The notes under the pieces were generated by a model. The model worked only from the letters and a program-made list of their open reading frames with translations, ran no database searches and had not been told where the DNA came from. This document shows, piece after piece, positions 41,991-50,896 of a stretch of DNA of 64,000 bases. This DNA comes from Roseburia sp. AF12-17LB (GTDB lineage Bacteria; Bacillota; Clostridia; Lachnospirales; Lachnospiraceae), in contig NZ_QUHR01000011.1 in assembly GCF_003479605.1 (NCBI RefSeq), positions 27,099 through 91,098 of the forward strand, read 5' to 3'. How positions within the stretch are numbered: position 1 is the stretch's first letter; every line of letters begins with the position of its first letter. The position numbers were made by a program, and so were the translations under genes.

Positions 41991-43079
41991 ATGAGAGAAC
42001 CATTTGACCTGACAACCCTGATAGAACCATTATTAAATTGGTTTAAAGACCATGCCAGAGTGTTGCCCTGGCGCAATGAGCCGACTCCATACCGGGTGTG
42101 GGTGTCTGAAATTATGCTGCAGCAGACCAGAGTGGAAGCGGTAAAACCATATTTTGACCGGTTTTTAAAGGAACTGCCGGATGTAGCAGCACTTTCAGAA
42201 TGCCCGGAGGAGAAGCTTTTGAAACTCTGGGAAGGACTTGGATACTACAACCGGGTGAGAAATATGCAGATTGCAGCACAGACGGTCATGGAGAATTATC
42301 ATGGAGAGCTTCCGGCAGATTATGAGGCACTGACAAAGTTGAAAGGAATTGGTCATTATACGGCAGGAGCCATCGCATCTATCGCATTTGGCATTCCGGT
42401 ACCGGCGGTGGATGGAAATGTGCTCCGTGTCATATCCCGGGTAACAGAGGATGATGCGGATATCATGAAAGCATCTGTGCGGACGGCAATGGAGAAGGAT
42501 TTATTGGAAATTATGCCGGAAAACAGGGCGGGAGCTTTTAACCAGGCACTGATGGAGCTTGGTGCAACGGTATGTCTGCCGAATGGGGCACCTTTATGCG
42601 AAGCATGTCCTTGGAAAGAAGTCTGCCGGGCACAAAAGAGCGGACGCTGGAGAGAACTTCCGGTAAAGAGCAAGGCGAAGGCAAGAAGGATAGAGGACAG
42701 AACAGTTCTTGTTATAAAGGCAGAGGATAAGGTTCTTTTGCATAAACGGGCCAACAAGGGACTTTTAGCTGGACTCTATGAATTTCCAAATGTGGAAGGG
42801 CATCTTAAGGAAGAGGAAGTTATTACCTATCTTAAGAAAATGGGGTTGTCACCGATTCGTTTGAAAAAATTAGAAGACAGCAGGCATATTTTTTCCCATA
42901 TTGAATGGCATATGACAGGATATGCAGTGCAGATTGATGAGACGGAGCAGGAGTATCAGAACATGCTCTTTGTGGATGTGAAAGAAACGGAAGAACAGTA
43001 TCCGATTCCGGCAGCATTTTCCAGATACACAGGATATATGAACATTCGTCTTGGAAATGACAGATATAAGGAAGAATAG
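41991..43079 (+). CDS. mutY: A/G-specific adenine glycosylase
   Basis: 362 residues. Helix-hairpin-helix LKGIGHYTAGAIASIAFG with the catalytic aspartate in VDGNVLRVISR; LQQTRVEAV at residues about 40-48; the iron-sulfur cysteines in CLPNGAPLCEACPWKEVC; and a C-terminal NUDIX-like domain that reads 8-oxoguanine. Removes adenine mispaired with 8-oxoG. Starts behind AGAGGA just after long hairpin copy 2 and ends before a terminator. Confidence 0.96.
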   Translation: MREPFDLTTLIEPLLNWFKDHARVLPWRNEPTPYRVWVSEIMLQQTRVEAVKPYFDRFLKELPDVAALSECPEEKLLKLWEGLGYYNRVRNMQIAAQTVMENYHGELPADYEALTKLKGIGHYTAGAIASIAFGIPVPAVDGNVLRVISRVTEDDADIMKASVRTAMEKDLLEIMPENRAGAFNQALMELGATVCLPNGAPLCEACPWKEVCRAQKSGRWRELPVKSKAKARRIEDRTVLVIKAEDKVLLHKRANKGLLAGLYEFPNVEGHLKEEEVITYLKKMGLSPIRLKKLEDSRHIFSHIEWHMTGYAVQIDETEQEYQNMLFVDVKETEEQYPIPAAFSRYTGYMNIRLGNDRYKEE

Positions 43080-43105
43080 CAGAAAAGCCATAGAAAAAAG
43101 AGGGA

Positions 43106-43130
43106 GCCGGTGATTATCACCGGCCTTTCA
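43106..43130 (+). terminator. Terminator-like hairpin after mutY
   Basis: GCCGGTGA (43106-43113) pairs perfectly with TCACCGGC (43117-43124), followed by CTTTCA; strong stem, weak T-run. Confidence 0.6.
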
Positions 43131-43361
43131 TATGAAAAAGATTTTTTATGGTAAGTGTTAAAAACACTATTTTTTGGGAGGAACCTTGCATCAGATGCAA
43201 GGTCTATGAAAAAATAAAATTATCGCTTTTTTCTTTCTCAGCTTAGTTATAGTATAAAAGCAGAATGTGAAAACAATATGCCCGGATTGTTAGAAGGCTG
43301 TAAATAAAATATGAATAAATTGTAAACGAAGTGCCTTAAAGAAATCCTAAGAAAAAATGAA
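43131..43361. other. Gap before glf with two further hairpins
   Basis: AGTGTT/AACACT (43154-43168), followed by ATTTTTT, can end transcription. ACCTTGCAT/ATGCAAGGT (43183-43203) is a perfect 9-bp hairpin without a T-run. Together with the hairpin at 43106-43130, three stems stand in a row after mutY. No frame with a ribosome site is present; an untranslated RNA or operator is possible. Confidence 0.45.
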
Positions 43362-43390
43362 TTGGAAAACAAATGACAAATGTGTATAAT
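43362..43390 (+). promoter_or_regulatory. Sigma-A-like promoter of glf
   Basis: TTGGAA (43362-43367) and TATAAT (43385-43390), spacer 17 bp, 35 bp upstream of the glf start. Confidence 0.6.
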
Positions 43391-43424
43391 TGAATGAGGA
43401 TTACCAAGGGGAAGGAGAACAGAA

Positions 43425-44570
43425 ATGTACGACAGCATTGTAATCGGAGCCGGAATCGCCGGCAGTGTGGCAGCAAGAAAGCTGGCAGAGGAAGGAAAGC
43501 AGAAGGTTCTTTTATTGGAACGGAGAAATCATATTGCAGGAAACTGTTATGACAGACCGGATGACCATGGAATTGTAATACATGAATATGGTCCACATAT
43601 TTTTCATACAAATAAGGAAGAAGTATATCAGTATCTGTCAAGATTTACAGACTGGTATTTCTTTGGCCATGAGGTAGTAGCAAATGTGCATGGGACACTG
43701 ATTCCGGTACCATTTAACCTGAATACTTTACATATGGTTTATGGGAAAGAGCAGGCAGACCGGTTAGAGCAGAAGCTGATTGCCGCATACGGAGAGGGAA
43801 GCCGGGTTCCAATTATGAAATTACGGGAAAATGAAGATGCAGATATCCGGAAGATTGCGGATTATGTATACGAAAATGTTTTCCTTTATTATACGATGAA
43901 GCAGTGGGGACAGAAACCAGAGGAGATAAGCCCGGAGGTAACAGGACGTGTGCCGGTGCTGATTTCTTATGATAACAGATATTTCCAGGATAAATATCAG
44001 GGTATGCCAAAGGACGGTTATACTGCAATGTTCGAAAAGATGTTAGACCATCCGGACATTGAGGTGAGAACTGGTGTAGATGCCGGAGAGGTACTGAAAT
44101 TTACAGAGGACGGCATTTATTTTGATGGAAAGAAATTCGAAGGAAATGTCATTTATACCGGAGCATTGGATGAGTTGTTTGCATGCTGTTATGGAAGACT
44201 GCCATATCGTTCACTCCGCTTTGATTTTGAATATTATGACAAACCGGATTATCAGGGACACAGTGTTGTAAATTATACGGTAAGCGAGGATTATACCAGA
44301 ATTACGGAGTTTAAGTATCTGACCGGGCAGCAGGCAGATGGAACCACGATTGTAAAGGAATATCCATTTGCATACAGTGGAGCAGAAGGAGAGATTCCTT
44401 ATTATGCCATTTTAAATGAAGAAAATCAGTCATTATATGAAAAATATAAAGCACTGACCGGAAAATATCCGAACATGCATCTTTTGGGAAGACTGGCAGA
44501 ATACAAATATTATAATATTGATGCCATGACAGAGAAAGCATTAGAACTTACCAAAGAACTTTTAAAATAA
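43425..44570 (+). CDS. glf: UDP-galactopyranose mutase
   Basis: 381 residues with the FAD-binding dinucleotide fold GAGIAGSVAARKLAE at the N-terminus, RNHIAGNCYD, YGPHIFHTN and the LGRLAEYKYYNID C-terminal motif. Converts UDP-galactopyranose to UDP-galactofuranose, a precursor for cell-surface polysaccharides. It is followed after 30 bases by a glycosyltransferase gene that probably uses the product or works on the same polymer. Confidence 0.96.
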   Translation: MYDSIVIGAGIAGSVAARKLAEEGKQKVLLLERRNHIAGNCYDRPDDHGIVIHEYGPHIFHTNKEEVYQYLSRFTDWYFFGHEVVANVHGTLIPVPFNLNTLHMVYGKEQADRLEQKLIAAYGEGSRVPIMKLRENEDADIRKIADYVYENVFLYYTMKQWGQKPEEISPEVTGRVPVLISYDNRYFQDKYQGMPKDGYTAMFEKMLDHPDIEVRTGVDAGEVLKFTEDGIYFDGKKFEGNVIYTGALDELFACCYGRLPYRSLRFDFEYYDKPDYQGHSVVNYTVSEDYTRITEFKYLTGQQADGTTIVKEYPFAYSGAEGEIPYYAILNEENQSLYEKYKALTGKYPNMHLLGRLAEYKYYNIDAMTEKALELTKELLK

Positions 44571-44600
44571 AATGTTTCGAAAAACGATTGGAGAAAAAGA

Positions 44601-45617
44601 ATGAAATTATTATCAGTAACCATTCCATGTTACAATTCACAGGATTATATGGAACATTGTATTGAAACACTGCTGACAGGTGGAGAAGATGTGGAGATTT
44701 TAATCGTAGATGACGGCTCAAAGGATGCAACAGCAGAGATTGCTGACCGTTATCAGAAGAAATATCCTACTATTATTAAGGCAATCCATCAGGAAAATGG
44801 TGGACACGGTGCAGCTGTAAATACCGGTATTGCCAATGCAACCGGACTGTATTTTAAAGTGGTAGACAGTGATGACTGGGTAGATGAAGAGAGCTATCAC
44901 AAGATTCTTGCTAAATTACGGGAACTTGTGGGCGGAAGTACTACTCTTGATATGTTTATCAGCAATTTCGTATATGAGAAGCAGGGCGCAGAGCATAAAA
45001 AAGTAATGAAATATACCAGAATGTTCCCGGAAAATGAAGTCTTTACCTGGTCTGATGTAAGGCATATCAGCAAGGGACATTATATTCTGATGCATTCTGT
45101 TATTTACCGTACTCAGTTATTAAAGGATTGCGGACTTGAGTTGCCAAGACACACCTTCTATGTGGATAATCTTTTTGTATACAATCCGTTGCCATATGTA
45201 AAGACCATGTATTATATGAATGTGGATTTCTATCGTTATTTTATCGGAAGGGAAGACCAGTCTGTCAATGAAAAGGTTATGATTGGAAGAATTGATCAGC
45301 AGATTAAGGTAAATAAACTGATGATAGAAGAAGTGAATTTGTGGAAAATTGCAAACCCAAAATTAAGAAAATATATGTTTAATTACCTTGAAATTATTAC
45401 TGTAGTATCAACAGTACTTTGCCTGCGTTCCGAGACAGAAGAAAATCTCATGAAGAAACGGGAACTGTGGTCTTATATCAAAGGTTATGATCTTCGTCTC
45501 TTCCATCATTTAAGAAGGGGGATTTTAGGACAGTCCATGAATCTTCCGGGTAAGGGTGGAAGAAAGATTTCCGTTGCAGCATATAAGCTGACCCAGAAGA
45601 TTGTCGGATTTAACTAA
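44601..45617 (+). CDS. Family 2 glycosyltransferase
   Basis: 338 residues. GT-A fold: N-terminal TIPCYNSQDYMEHCIETLL, VDDGSKD and the metal-binding VVDSDDWV, then a C-terminal helical part with no membrane segment. Transfers a sugar from a nucleotide donor to a glycan; pairing with glf suggests a galactofuranose-containing surface polymer, as inference. Confidence 0.9.
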   Translation: MKLLSVTIPCYNSQDYMEHCIETLLTGGEDVEILIVDDGSKDATAEIADRYQKKYPTIIKAIHQENGGHGAAVNTGIANATGLYFKVVDSDDWVDEESYHKILAKLRELVGGSTTLDMFISNFVYEKQGAEHKKVMKYTRMFPENEVFTWSDVRHISKGHYILMHSVIYRTQLLKDCGLELPRHTFYVDNLFVYNPLPYVKTMYYMNVDFYRYFIGREDQSVNEKVMIGRIDQQIKVNKLMIEEVNLWKIANPKLRKYMFNYLEIITVVSTVLCLRSETEENLMKKRELWSYIKGYDLRLFHHLRRGILGQSMNLPGKGGRKISVAAYKLTQKIVGFN

Positions 45618-45693
45618 GCTGAAAGAAAAAATGTGAATAAACGAGCGTAGGTTTGTAGAAAAGAAAAACAACAGAGGGCATTATTGCTTATAT

Positions 45694-45750
45694 AAAGAAA
45701 CCACCTTATGCCGGGAATGATATGAAAACGGTAAAGGCGGTTTCTTTTTT
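45694..45750 (+). terminator. Terminator after the glycosyltransferase gene
   Basis: AAAGAAACCACCTT (45695-45708) pairs with AAGGCGGTTTCTTT with one mismatch, closing a long loop, followed by TTT. Confidence 0.7.
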
Positions 45751-45799
45751 ATGCGAGTAACGAGAAAAATTGCATGCTCGCAAAGAGTGTTTCTTGTAG

Positions 45800-47248
45800 T
45801 TACATATGCTCTTTATTTAAGAGAGCAGTTTTCATTTCATATAATTTGTCGGATAAATCAACGTAGATTTCCTGTGGATTTACGAAACGTTTTGTCTCAT
45901 CCCAGATGGTATCTTTTTCTCTGGTGCAGTAACGCTGAATATCCATAACACTTGGAGATTCGTAAACACATTCGCCCTTCTGGAAAACCGGAACAAGAAG
46001 TTCACGCAGCGTATAGCTTCCACCAGGAAGAGTTGTTTTCTTCCATGGGGCGTTCGGGTCAAAGAGCTTCATGTCCTTGGATTCATCAAAGACTTCGCCC
46101 ACCAGACAGATAAGGTCAGCCTTAATCTTACCGGTTTCTTTATCATAAATACGATAAACAGTTTTATTGCCAGGATTTGTAACTTTTTCCACATTTTCGG
46201 AAAGCTTAATCTTTGGAATGAATTCACCGGCTTCATTCTGGATAGCAGCCAGCTTGTATACACCGCCGAAAGCAGGATTGTCTTTGGAAGTAATTAAGTT
46301 GGTTCCAACACCCCAGGAAGTAATGGTAGCCCCCTGAATCTTTAAGCTTTCAATCAGATACTCATCCAGATCATTGGAAGCGGAGATAACTGCGTCCGGG
46401 AATCCGGCATCATCTAACATTTTGCGGACTTTCTTGGAAAGATAAGCAAGGTCGCCACTGTCCATACGGATTCCGTAGTAGGTAAGCGGAATGCCGGCAT
46501 CTCTCATTTCTTTAAATACCTTGATGGCATTTGGCATACCGGATTTTAAAGTATCATAGGTATCGACAAGAAGGATGCAGGCAGATGGATAAAGCTCTGC
46601 ATATTTCTTGAAGGCGGTATATTCATCCGGGAAACTCATAATCCAGCTATGGGCGTGGGTTCCAAGTACCGGGACGTCAAACATCTGACCGGCAAGGACG
46701 TTGGAAGTACCTTTACAGCCGCCGATAACAGCAGCTCTGGCACCGTAGGTTCCGGAATCAGGACCCTGGGCGCGTCTTAAACCAAATTCCATGACGCCAT
46801 CGCCCTGGGCAGCGTAGCATACGCGGGCAGCCTTGGTGGCAATCAGGCTCTGGTGGTTGATGATATTTAAGACTGCAGTTTCGATTAACTGGGCTTCCAT
46901 AATCGGAGCAACCACTTTTACAAGAGGCTCTCTTGGAAAAATCAGAGTTCCTTCCGGAATTGCATAGATATCACCGGAGAATTTAAAGTTACTTAAATAA
47001 GTTAAAAAGTCTTCATCAAAGATGGATAAACTTCTTAAATAGGAAATATCCTCTTCGTCAAAATGAAGATTCTTGATATAGTCAATCATCTGGTCTAATC
47101 CCGCGCAGACTGCATAACCGCCATCACATGGATTGGTGCGGTAAAAAGCGTCAAAAACAGCCACATCACGGTTGCCGGTTTTAAAGTATCCCTGCATCAT
47201 TGTCATCTCATAAAGATCAGTCAACAATGTCAAATTTAATGTACTCAT
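45800..47248 (-). CDS. pncB: Nicotinate phosphoribosyltransferase
   Basis: 482 residues, complete. Family features: LLTDLYEMTMMQGYF at the start, EFGLRRAQGPDSGTYGARAA, THAHSWIMSF, and YGIRMDSGDLAYLSKKVR with the phosphoribosyl-binding region further along. Makes nicotinate mononucleotide from nicotinate, PRPP and ATP in NAD salvage. The ATG at 47248 is preceded by AAAGGAA. Convergent with the glycosyltransferase unit. Confidence 0.96.
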   Translation of the reverse strand: MSTLNLTLLTDLYEMTMMQGYFKTGNRDVAVFDAFYRTNPCDGGYAVCAGLDQMIDYIKNLHFDEEDISYLRSLSIFDEDFLTYLSNFKFSGDIYAIPEGTLIFPREPLVKVVAPIMEAQLIETAVLNIINHQSLIATKAARVCYAAQGDGVMEFGLRRAQGPDSGTYGARAAVIGGCKGTSNVLAGQMFDVPVLGTHAHSWIMSFPDEYTAFKKYAELYPSACILLVDTYDTLKSGMPNAIKVFKEMRDAGIPLTYYGIRMDSGDLAYLSKKVRKMLDDAGFPDAVISASNDLDEYLIESLKIQGATITSWGVGTNLITSKDNPAFGGVYKLAAIQNEAGEFIPKIKLSENVEKVTNPGNKTVYRIYDKETGKIKADLICLVGEVFDESKDMKLFDPNAPWKKTTLPGGSYTLRELLVPVFQKGECVYESPSVMDIQRYCTREKDTIWDETKRFVNPQEIYVDLSDKLYEMKTALLNKEHM

Positions 47249-47283
47249 ATGTGATATTCCTTTCTTTTATATCTGTAAATACA

Positions 47284-47329
47284 GGTGTCTTGTCAGATGA
47301 ATTATAGACTTTTACTTACAAAAAAGCAA
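47284..47329 (-). promoter_or_regulatory. Promoter of pncB with an overlapping possible operator
   Basis: On the minus strand TTGCTT (47324-47329), 17 bp, TATAAT (47301-47306). Around the expected start lies GGTGTCTTGTCA (plus-strand reading, 47284-47295), which I associate with sites of the niacin-responsive repressor NiaR; that is only a resemblance. Confidence 0.45.
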
Positions 47330-47440
47330 GTAATGAGTATAAATATGCTTCATTATAACCATTTTTTTCGGATTTGCAAAGTTTATGATAAAATATATGA
47401 GAAAAAATTTATAAAAATTTTATAATTTCATTTATTTTTC

Positions 47441-47469
47441 TTGTAATGGGGGTAGGCATTTGTTACAAT
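47441..47469 (+). promoter_or_regulatory. Sigma-A-like promoter
   Basis: TTGTAA (47441-47446) and TACAAT (47464-47469), spacer 17 bp, 42 bp upstream of the repeat-rich membrane protein. Confidence 0.5.
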
Positions 47470-47511
47470 AAATGGGAGAAAATATTTTATACTAATGGAG
47501 GATGTATTATA

Positions 47512-48063
47512 ATGAGTGAAGAAAATTTCAACACTGAAAATGGAACGAATGAGCAGACATATAGCCAGCCACAGCAGACATATAGTCAGCCACAGCAGAC
47601 ATATAGCCAGCCACAGCAGGCATATGAACAGCCACAGCAGAATTATGACCAGCAGGCTTATAACCAGAATCAGCAGTATGCACAGCAGAACTATGGTTAT
47701 GACCAGTCCCAGCAGGGATATGGAACTTATCAGCAGCCACAGCAGCAGGCATATGGAAGCTTCGACCAGACACAGTATGGTTACAACCAGCCGGTTTCAT
47801 CCGGAAAAGGAATGGCAATTGCATCCATGGTACTGGGAATTGTATCCATCCCGGCAATCTGTTTCTGGATTGTAGGACTTCCTTGTGCAATTGTAGGATT
47901 AATCCTTGGCATTCTTTATAATAAGAAAAACGAGCATTCCCCAATGGCAACAGCAGGTATTGTCTGCAGTATTATTACCATTGCACTTCTGGTGCTGGTA
48001 CTTATCCTGTACATCGTTGGTGCAGTATCATTAAGTTCTTTGGGATATAGCTACTATTATTAA
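47512..48063 (+). CDS. Gln/Tyr-rich membrane protein with DUF4190-like C-terminus
   Basis: 183 residues from the ATG at 47512 with TGGAGG upstream. Residues 1-95 are low complexity with four heptad-like units of QTYSQPQ and more Q/Y/N/P; the second part has two membrane helices joined by a KKNEHSPMATAG loop, the DUF4190 pattern (GKGMAIASMVLGIVSIPAI). Function unknown; similar proteins are common in Lachnospiraceae. The paralogue that follows begins 21 bases after the stop. Confidence 0.8.
   Translation: MSEENFNTENGTNEQTYSQPQQTYSQPQQTYSQPQQAYEQPQQNYDQQAYNQNQQYAQQNYGYDQSQQGYGTYQQPQQQAYGSFDQTQYGYNQPVSSGKGMAIASMVLGIVSIPAICFWIVGLPCAIVGLILGILYNKKNEHSPMATAGIVCSIITIALLVLVLILYIVGAVSLSSLGYSYYY
47554..47637 (+). 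repeat. Four tandem 21-bp units in the Gln-rich gene
   Basis: Four units of 21 bp from 47554 to 47637, each encoding QTYSQPQ or a variant; the first three differ at one base and the fourth is more diverged. Slippage could change the copy number in frame. Confidence 0.85.
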
Positions 48064-48083
48064 AAAGGAATTGGTGAAGCAGA

Positions 48084-48632
48084 ATGTATCCAGATAACAG
48101 GAATCCATATCCGTTGAATCAAAATCAGAATCCGCAGTATGGGAATCCATACCCGCCGAATCAGAACCAGAATCCGCAGTATGGGAATCCATACCCGCCG
48201 AATCAGAACCAGAATCCGCAGTATGGGAATCCGTACCCGCCAAATTACAATCAGCGTCCGGCAGATAACCGGAAAGAGGAGCCGGGAAAAGGTTTCGCAG
48301 TTGCATCCATGGTGTTGGGGCTGATTTCACTGGTATTATTTTGCACCGGAATCAATATTATAACTGCAATTCTGGCAATTGTTTTTGGAATTATACATCT
48401 GGTGAAACAAAAACAGAACCCTGGAATGGCAGTTGCAGGTATTGTAACAGCTGTAGTTGGTATACTTGCATTTGTAACGTACTGGCTTTTGATTATTCAT
48501 GCAGCAGGCAGAACCAGTGGGCCGGATGAATTCCTAAGACGTTATGAATATCAGTTTGATGGTGAAATGAAAGCACCGGATGACTATCAGGATTTAGAGG
48601 ATTATCTGCAGCATAATTTTGAGAATTTTTAA
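48084..48632 (+). CDS. Pro/Asn/Gln-rich membrane protein with DUF4190-like core
   Basis: 182 residues. Residues 1-60 hold three 14-residue repeats (NQNQNPQYGNPYPP); then two membrane helices with GKGFAVASMVLGLISL, the same core as the preceding protein, and a C-terminal charged tail of about 45 residues (from EFLRRYEYQF) absent from the paralogue. Function unknown. Probably cotranscribed with its neighbour. Confidence 0.8.
   Translation: MYPDNRNPYPLNQNQNPQYGNPYPPNQNQNPQYGNPYPPNQNQNPQYGNPYPPNYNQRPADNRKEEPGKGFAVASMVLGLISLVLFCTGINIITAILAIVFGIIHLVKQKQNPGMAVAGIVTAVVGILAFVTYWLLIIHAAGRTSGPDEFLRRYEYQFDGEMKAPDDYQDLEDYLQHNFENF
48117..48242 (+). repeat. Three tandem 42-bp units
   Basis: 48117-48158, 48159-48200 and 48201-48242 encode the 14-residue repeat; the units are nearly identical and a diverged part-unit follows. 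Copy number may vary between strains. Confidence 0.9.
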
Positions 48633-48645
48633 GAAGAACATAAGA

Positions 48646-48683
48646 AGCATTGAATGGAGAATCAAATCTGTTCAGTGCTTTTT
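48646..48683 (+). terminator. Terminator after the paralogue pair
   Basis: AGCATTGAA (48646-48654) pairs with TTCAGTGCT (48671-48679), with one G-T pair, followed by TTTT. Confidence 0.7.
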
Positions 48684-48720
48684 GCTTCATTTACCTGGAA
48701 ATACCGGAAAGTAAAAGGAA

Positions 48721-48776
48721 AGCACTAACCGTTGAAAAAAATAGTGCTTGACGCACAGACACACAGGTGTAATAAT
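48721..48776 (+). promoter_or_regulatory. Promoter of the NatAB-type operon with overlapping inverted repeat
   Basis: TTGACG (48748-48753), 17 bp, AATAAT (48771-48776). Immediately upstream, AGCACTA (48721-48727) pairs with TAGTGCT (48742-48748), the second arm ending at the first base of the -35. An inverted repeat at that place is a likely regulator site. Confidence 0.45.
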
Positions 48777-48815
48777 ACAATAGTACAATCAAGACGATAA
48801 CTGAAAGGAGAAGTT

Positions 48816-49592
48816 ATGGAGGAGATTATGAAGGTAAAGGGTCTCAATAAGACCTTTACATTATCCCAGAAACAACAAAAGATTGAGAAAACCAATGAGA
48901 AGAAGCGAATTGCAGTGCATGATTTATCATTTACTTCTTATCGGGGAGAGGTGTTTGGACTGCTTGGACCAAACGGAGCCGGAAAGACAACCACACTTCG
49001 TATGCTGGCAACACTGATTAAACCGGATTCCGGAGATGCTGTTTTAGATGGCAGCAGTATTGTTAATGCACCGGAAGAAGTACGTGGCAAGATCGGCTTT
49101 CTGACCAGTGAACTGAAATTAGAGGGCTTTTTTACACCAAATTATTTATATAATTTCTTTTCGGATTTATATGGAGTAGAGCCGGCTGTCCGGGATGAAA
49201 GAAAGAAGAGACTTTTTGACCGCTTCGGCATCACACAGTTTGCAGAAGTGAAAGTAAAGGATATGTCTACCGGTATGAAACAGAAGGTTTCTTTGGTTAT
49301 TTCCTTAGTCCATGACCCGGAAATCATTATCTTTGATGAACCGACCAACGGCCTTGATGTTCTGACAGCCAAAGTAGTAACGGATTTCCTGTTAGAGCTT
49401 AAGAAAGAAGGAAAGAGCATCATCGTTTCTACCCACATTTTCAGCCTGATTGAGAAAATCTGTGACAGAGTCGGAATTATCATCAAGGGAGAAATGATTA
49501 TCTGCGATACATTAGAGGCAGTGAAAAATGGCAAATCATTAGAAGACAGATTCTTTGAAATCTATGAAGAAACGGTAGGTGAAGCAGAATGA
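48816..49592 (+). CDS. ABC transporter ATP-binding protein, NatA-like
   Basis: 258 residues. Walker A GPNGAGKT, a variant signature MSTGMKQKVSLV, Walker B IIIFDEPTNGLD and the H-loop STHIF, the usual set of ABC-2 exporter ATPases of the NatA group. Two starts are possible: ATG at 48816 behind AAAGGAG, or 48828 behind GGAGG. Overlaps the permease gene by 4 bases. Confidence 0.93.
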   Translation: MEEIMKVKGLNKTFTLSQKQQKIEKTNEKKRIAVHDLSFTSYRGEVFGLLGPNGAGKTTTLRMLATLIKPDSGDAVLDGSSIVNAPEEVRGKIGFLTSELKLEGFFTPNYLYNFFSDLYGVEPAVRDERKKRLFDRFGITQFAEVKVKDMSTGMKQKVSLVISLVHDPEIIIFDEPTNGLDVLTAKVVTDFLLELKKEGKSIIVSTHIFSLIEKICDRVGIIIKGEMIICDTLEAVKNGKSLEDRFFEIYEETVGEAE

Positions 49593-50776
49593 GAAACAAT
49601 CTTATGACAATTATAAAGAAAGAACTTGCCCGCTTCTTCGGGGATAAGAGAATGGTATTTACGACTATTTTAATGCCGGGCTTACTGATTTATATCATGT
49701 ACAGCTTCATGGGCAGCGGACTGACCTCCAGATTTGAAGCAGAAGAGGATTATACTTACCGTATTTATGCAGAAAATATGCCATCCTCGGTTTCAGCCAT
49801 GATAAAAGGCAGTGACATCAATGTGGAATATTTAGACCGGGATGGTGTCAGCGAAGAGGATATGAAGCAGGCGGTAACCGATAAAGATGCGGAAATGCTG
49901 ATGGTATTTCCGGAAAATTTTGAAGCAGATGTACTGGCATATGACAGCATGACTGCTACCACACCAGCTCCGCAGGTAGCCTTATATTATAATTCCGCAG
50001 ATACCGAATCCACGGCATGTTATCAGATTATGGCTTCTGTATTAGATGGATATGAAGCTTCTATGGCAAATAAGTTCGATGTCAACAGCGGTGACGAAGA
50101 ATATGACCTTGCCAGCAAGGAAGACAGTACCGGACAGATTTTCTCCATGATGCTTCCAATGCTGCTTATGATATTCCTTTTCTCAGGATGTATGGCAATT
50201 GCCCCGGAATCCATAGCAGGGGAAAAGGAGAGAGGAACTATTGCTACCTTATTGGTAACACCGATGAAACGTGGACAGCTTGCCATGGGAAAAATCATCA
50301 GCCTTGGTATTATCGGACTTTTAAGTGGAATTTCCAGTTTTGTGGGTACCATGTTATCCCTTCCAAAATTAATGGGAACAGAATCCAATGCAATGGATGC
50401 CAGCGTATACAGCGTCACCGATTATATCCTTTTATTGCTGGTGATTCTTACCACGGTATTGGTACTGGTTGGAGCATTAGCTGTAATTTCAGCATTTGCA
50501 AAGACAGTAAAGGAAGCCGGTTCCATGATTATGCCGCTGATGGTTGTGGTAATGGTAATTTCCATTACATCCATGCTTGGAAGCGGGGCACCGAAGGAAT
50601 TTTACTGGTATCTGATTCCTTTCTATAACAGCGTGCAGGGCATGACCGGAATTTTTGATTTCTCCTACAGCGGAATCAATATCGTGGCATGTCTTGTCAG
50701 CAACCTTATTTATACCGGTATTTTATCAACGGTACTGGCGAAAATGTTTGGCAGTGAGAAAATTATGTATTCCTAG
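49589..50776 (+). CDS. ABC-2 type permease, NatB-like
   Basis: 395 residues. One membrane segment near residues 22-42, an external domain of about 150 residues, then five membrane segments in the C-terminal half, with PESIAGEKERGTIATLLVTP, the ABC-2 signature of sodium-extruding NatB and relatives. Substrate (sodium, peptide or drug) cannot be fixed from sequence. Forms an exporter with the ATPase before it. Confidence 0.92.
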   Translation: MRNNLMTIIKKELARFFGDKRMVFTTILMPGLLIYIMYSFMGSGLTSRFEAEEDYTYRIYAENMPSSVSAMIKGSDINVEYLDRDGVSEEDMKQAVTDKDAEMLMVFPENFEADVLAYDSMTATTPAPQVALYYNSADTESTACYQIMASVLDGYEASMANKFDVNSGDEEYDLASKEDSTGQIFSMMLPMLLMIFLFSGCMAIAPESIAGEKERGTIATLLVTPMKRGQLAMGKIISLGIIGLLSGISSFVGTMLSLPKLMGTESNAMDASVYSVTDYILLLLVILTTVLVLVGALAVISAFAKTVKEAGSMIMPLMVVVMVISITSMLGSGAPKEFYWYLIPFYNSVQGMTGIFDFSYSGINIVACLVSNLIYTGILSTVLAKMFGSEKIMYS

Positions 50777-50786
50777 AAAAAAATAC

Positions 50787-50815
50787 TAGACAAATAGCTT
50801 TTATAGGACTAAAAT
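50787..50815 (+). promoter_or_regulatory. Sigma-A-like promoter of ilvE
   Basis: TAGACA (50787-50792), 17 bp, TAAAAT (50810-50815). The leader is about 75 bases with a small TATAAC/GTTATA hairpin and shows no T-box. Confidence 0.45.
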
Positions 50816-50896
50816 AATGAAAAAACATAGAACAATAGAAAGCTATAACACCAGGTTATAACATCTATTTGCGACAAATGAATGGAGGATGTTATT

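Noticed and set aside
47554..48242. Tandem repeats as a possible CRISPR array
   Set aside because: The units are contiguous, have no spacers and code in frame for QTYSQPQ and NQNQNPQYGNPYPP repeats.
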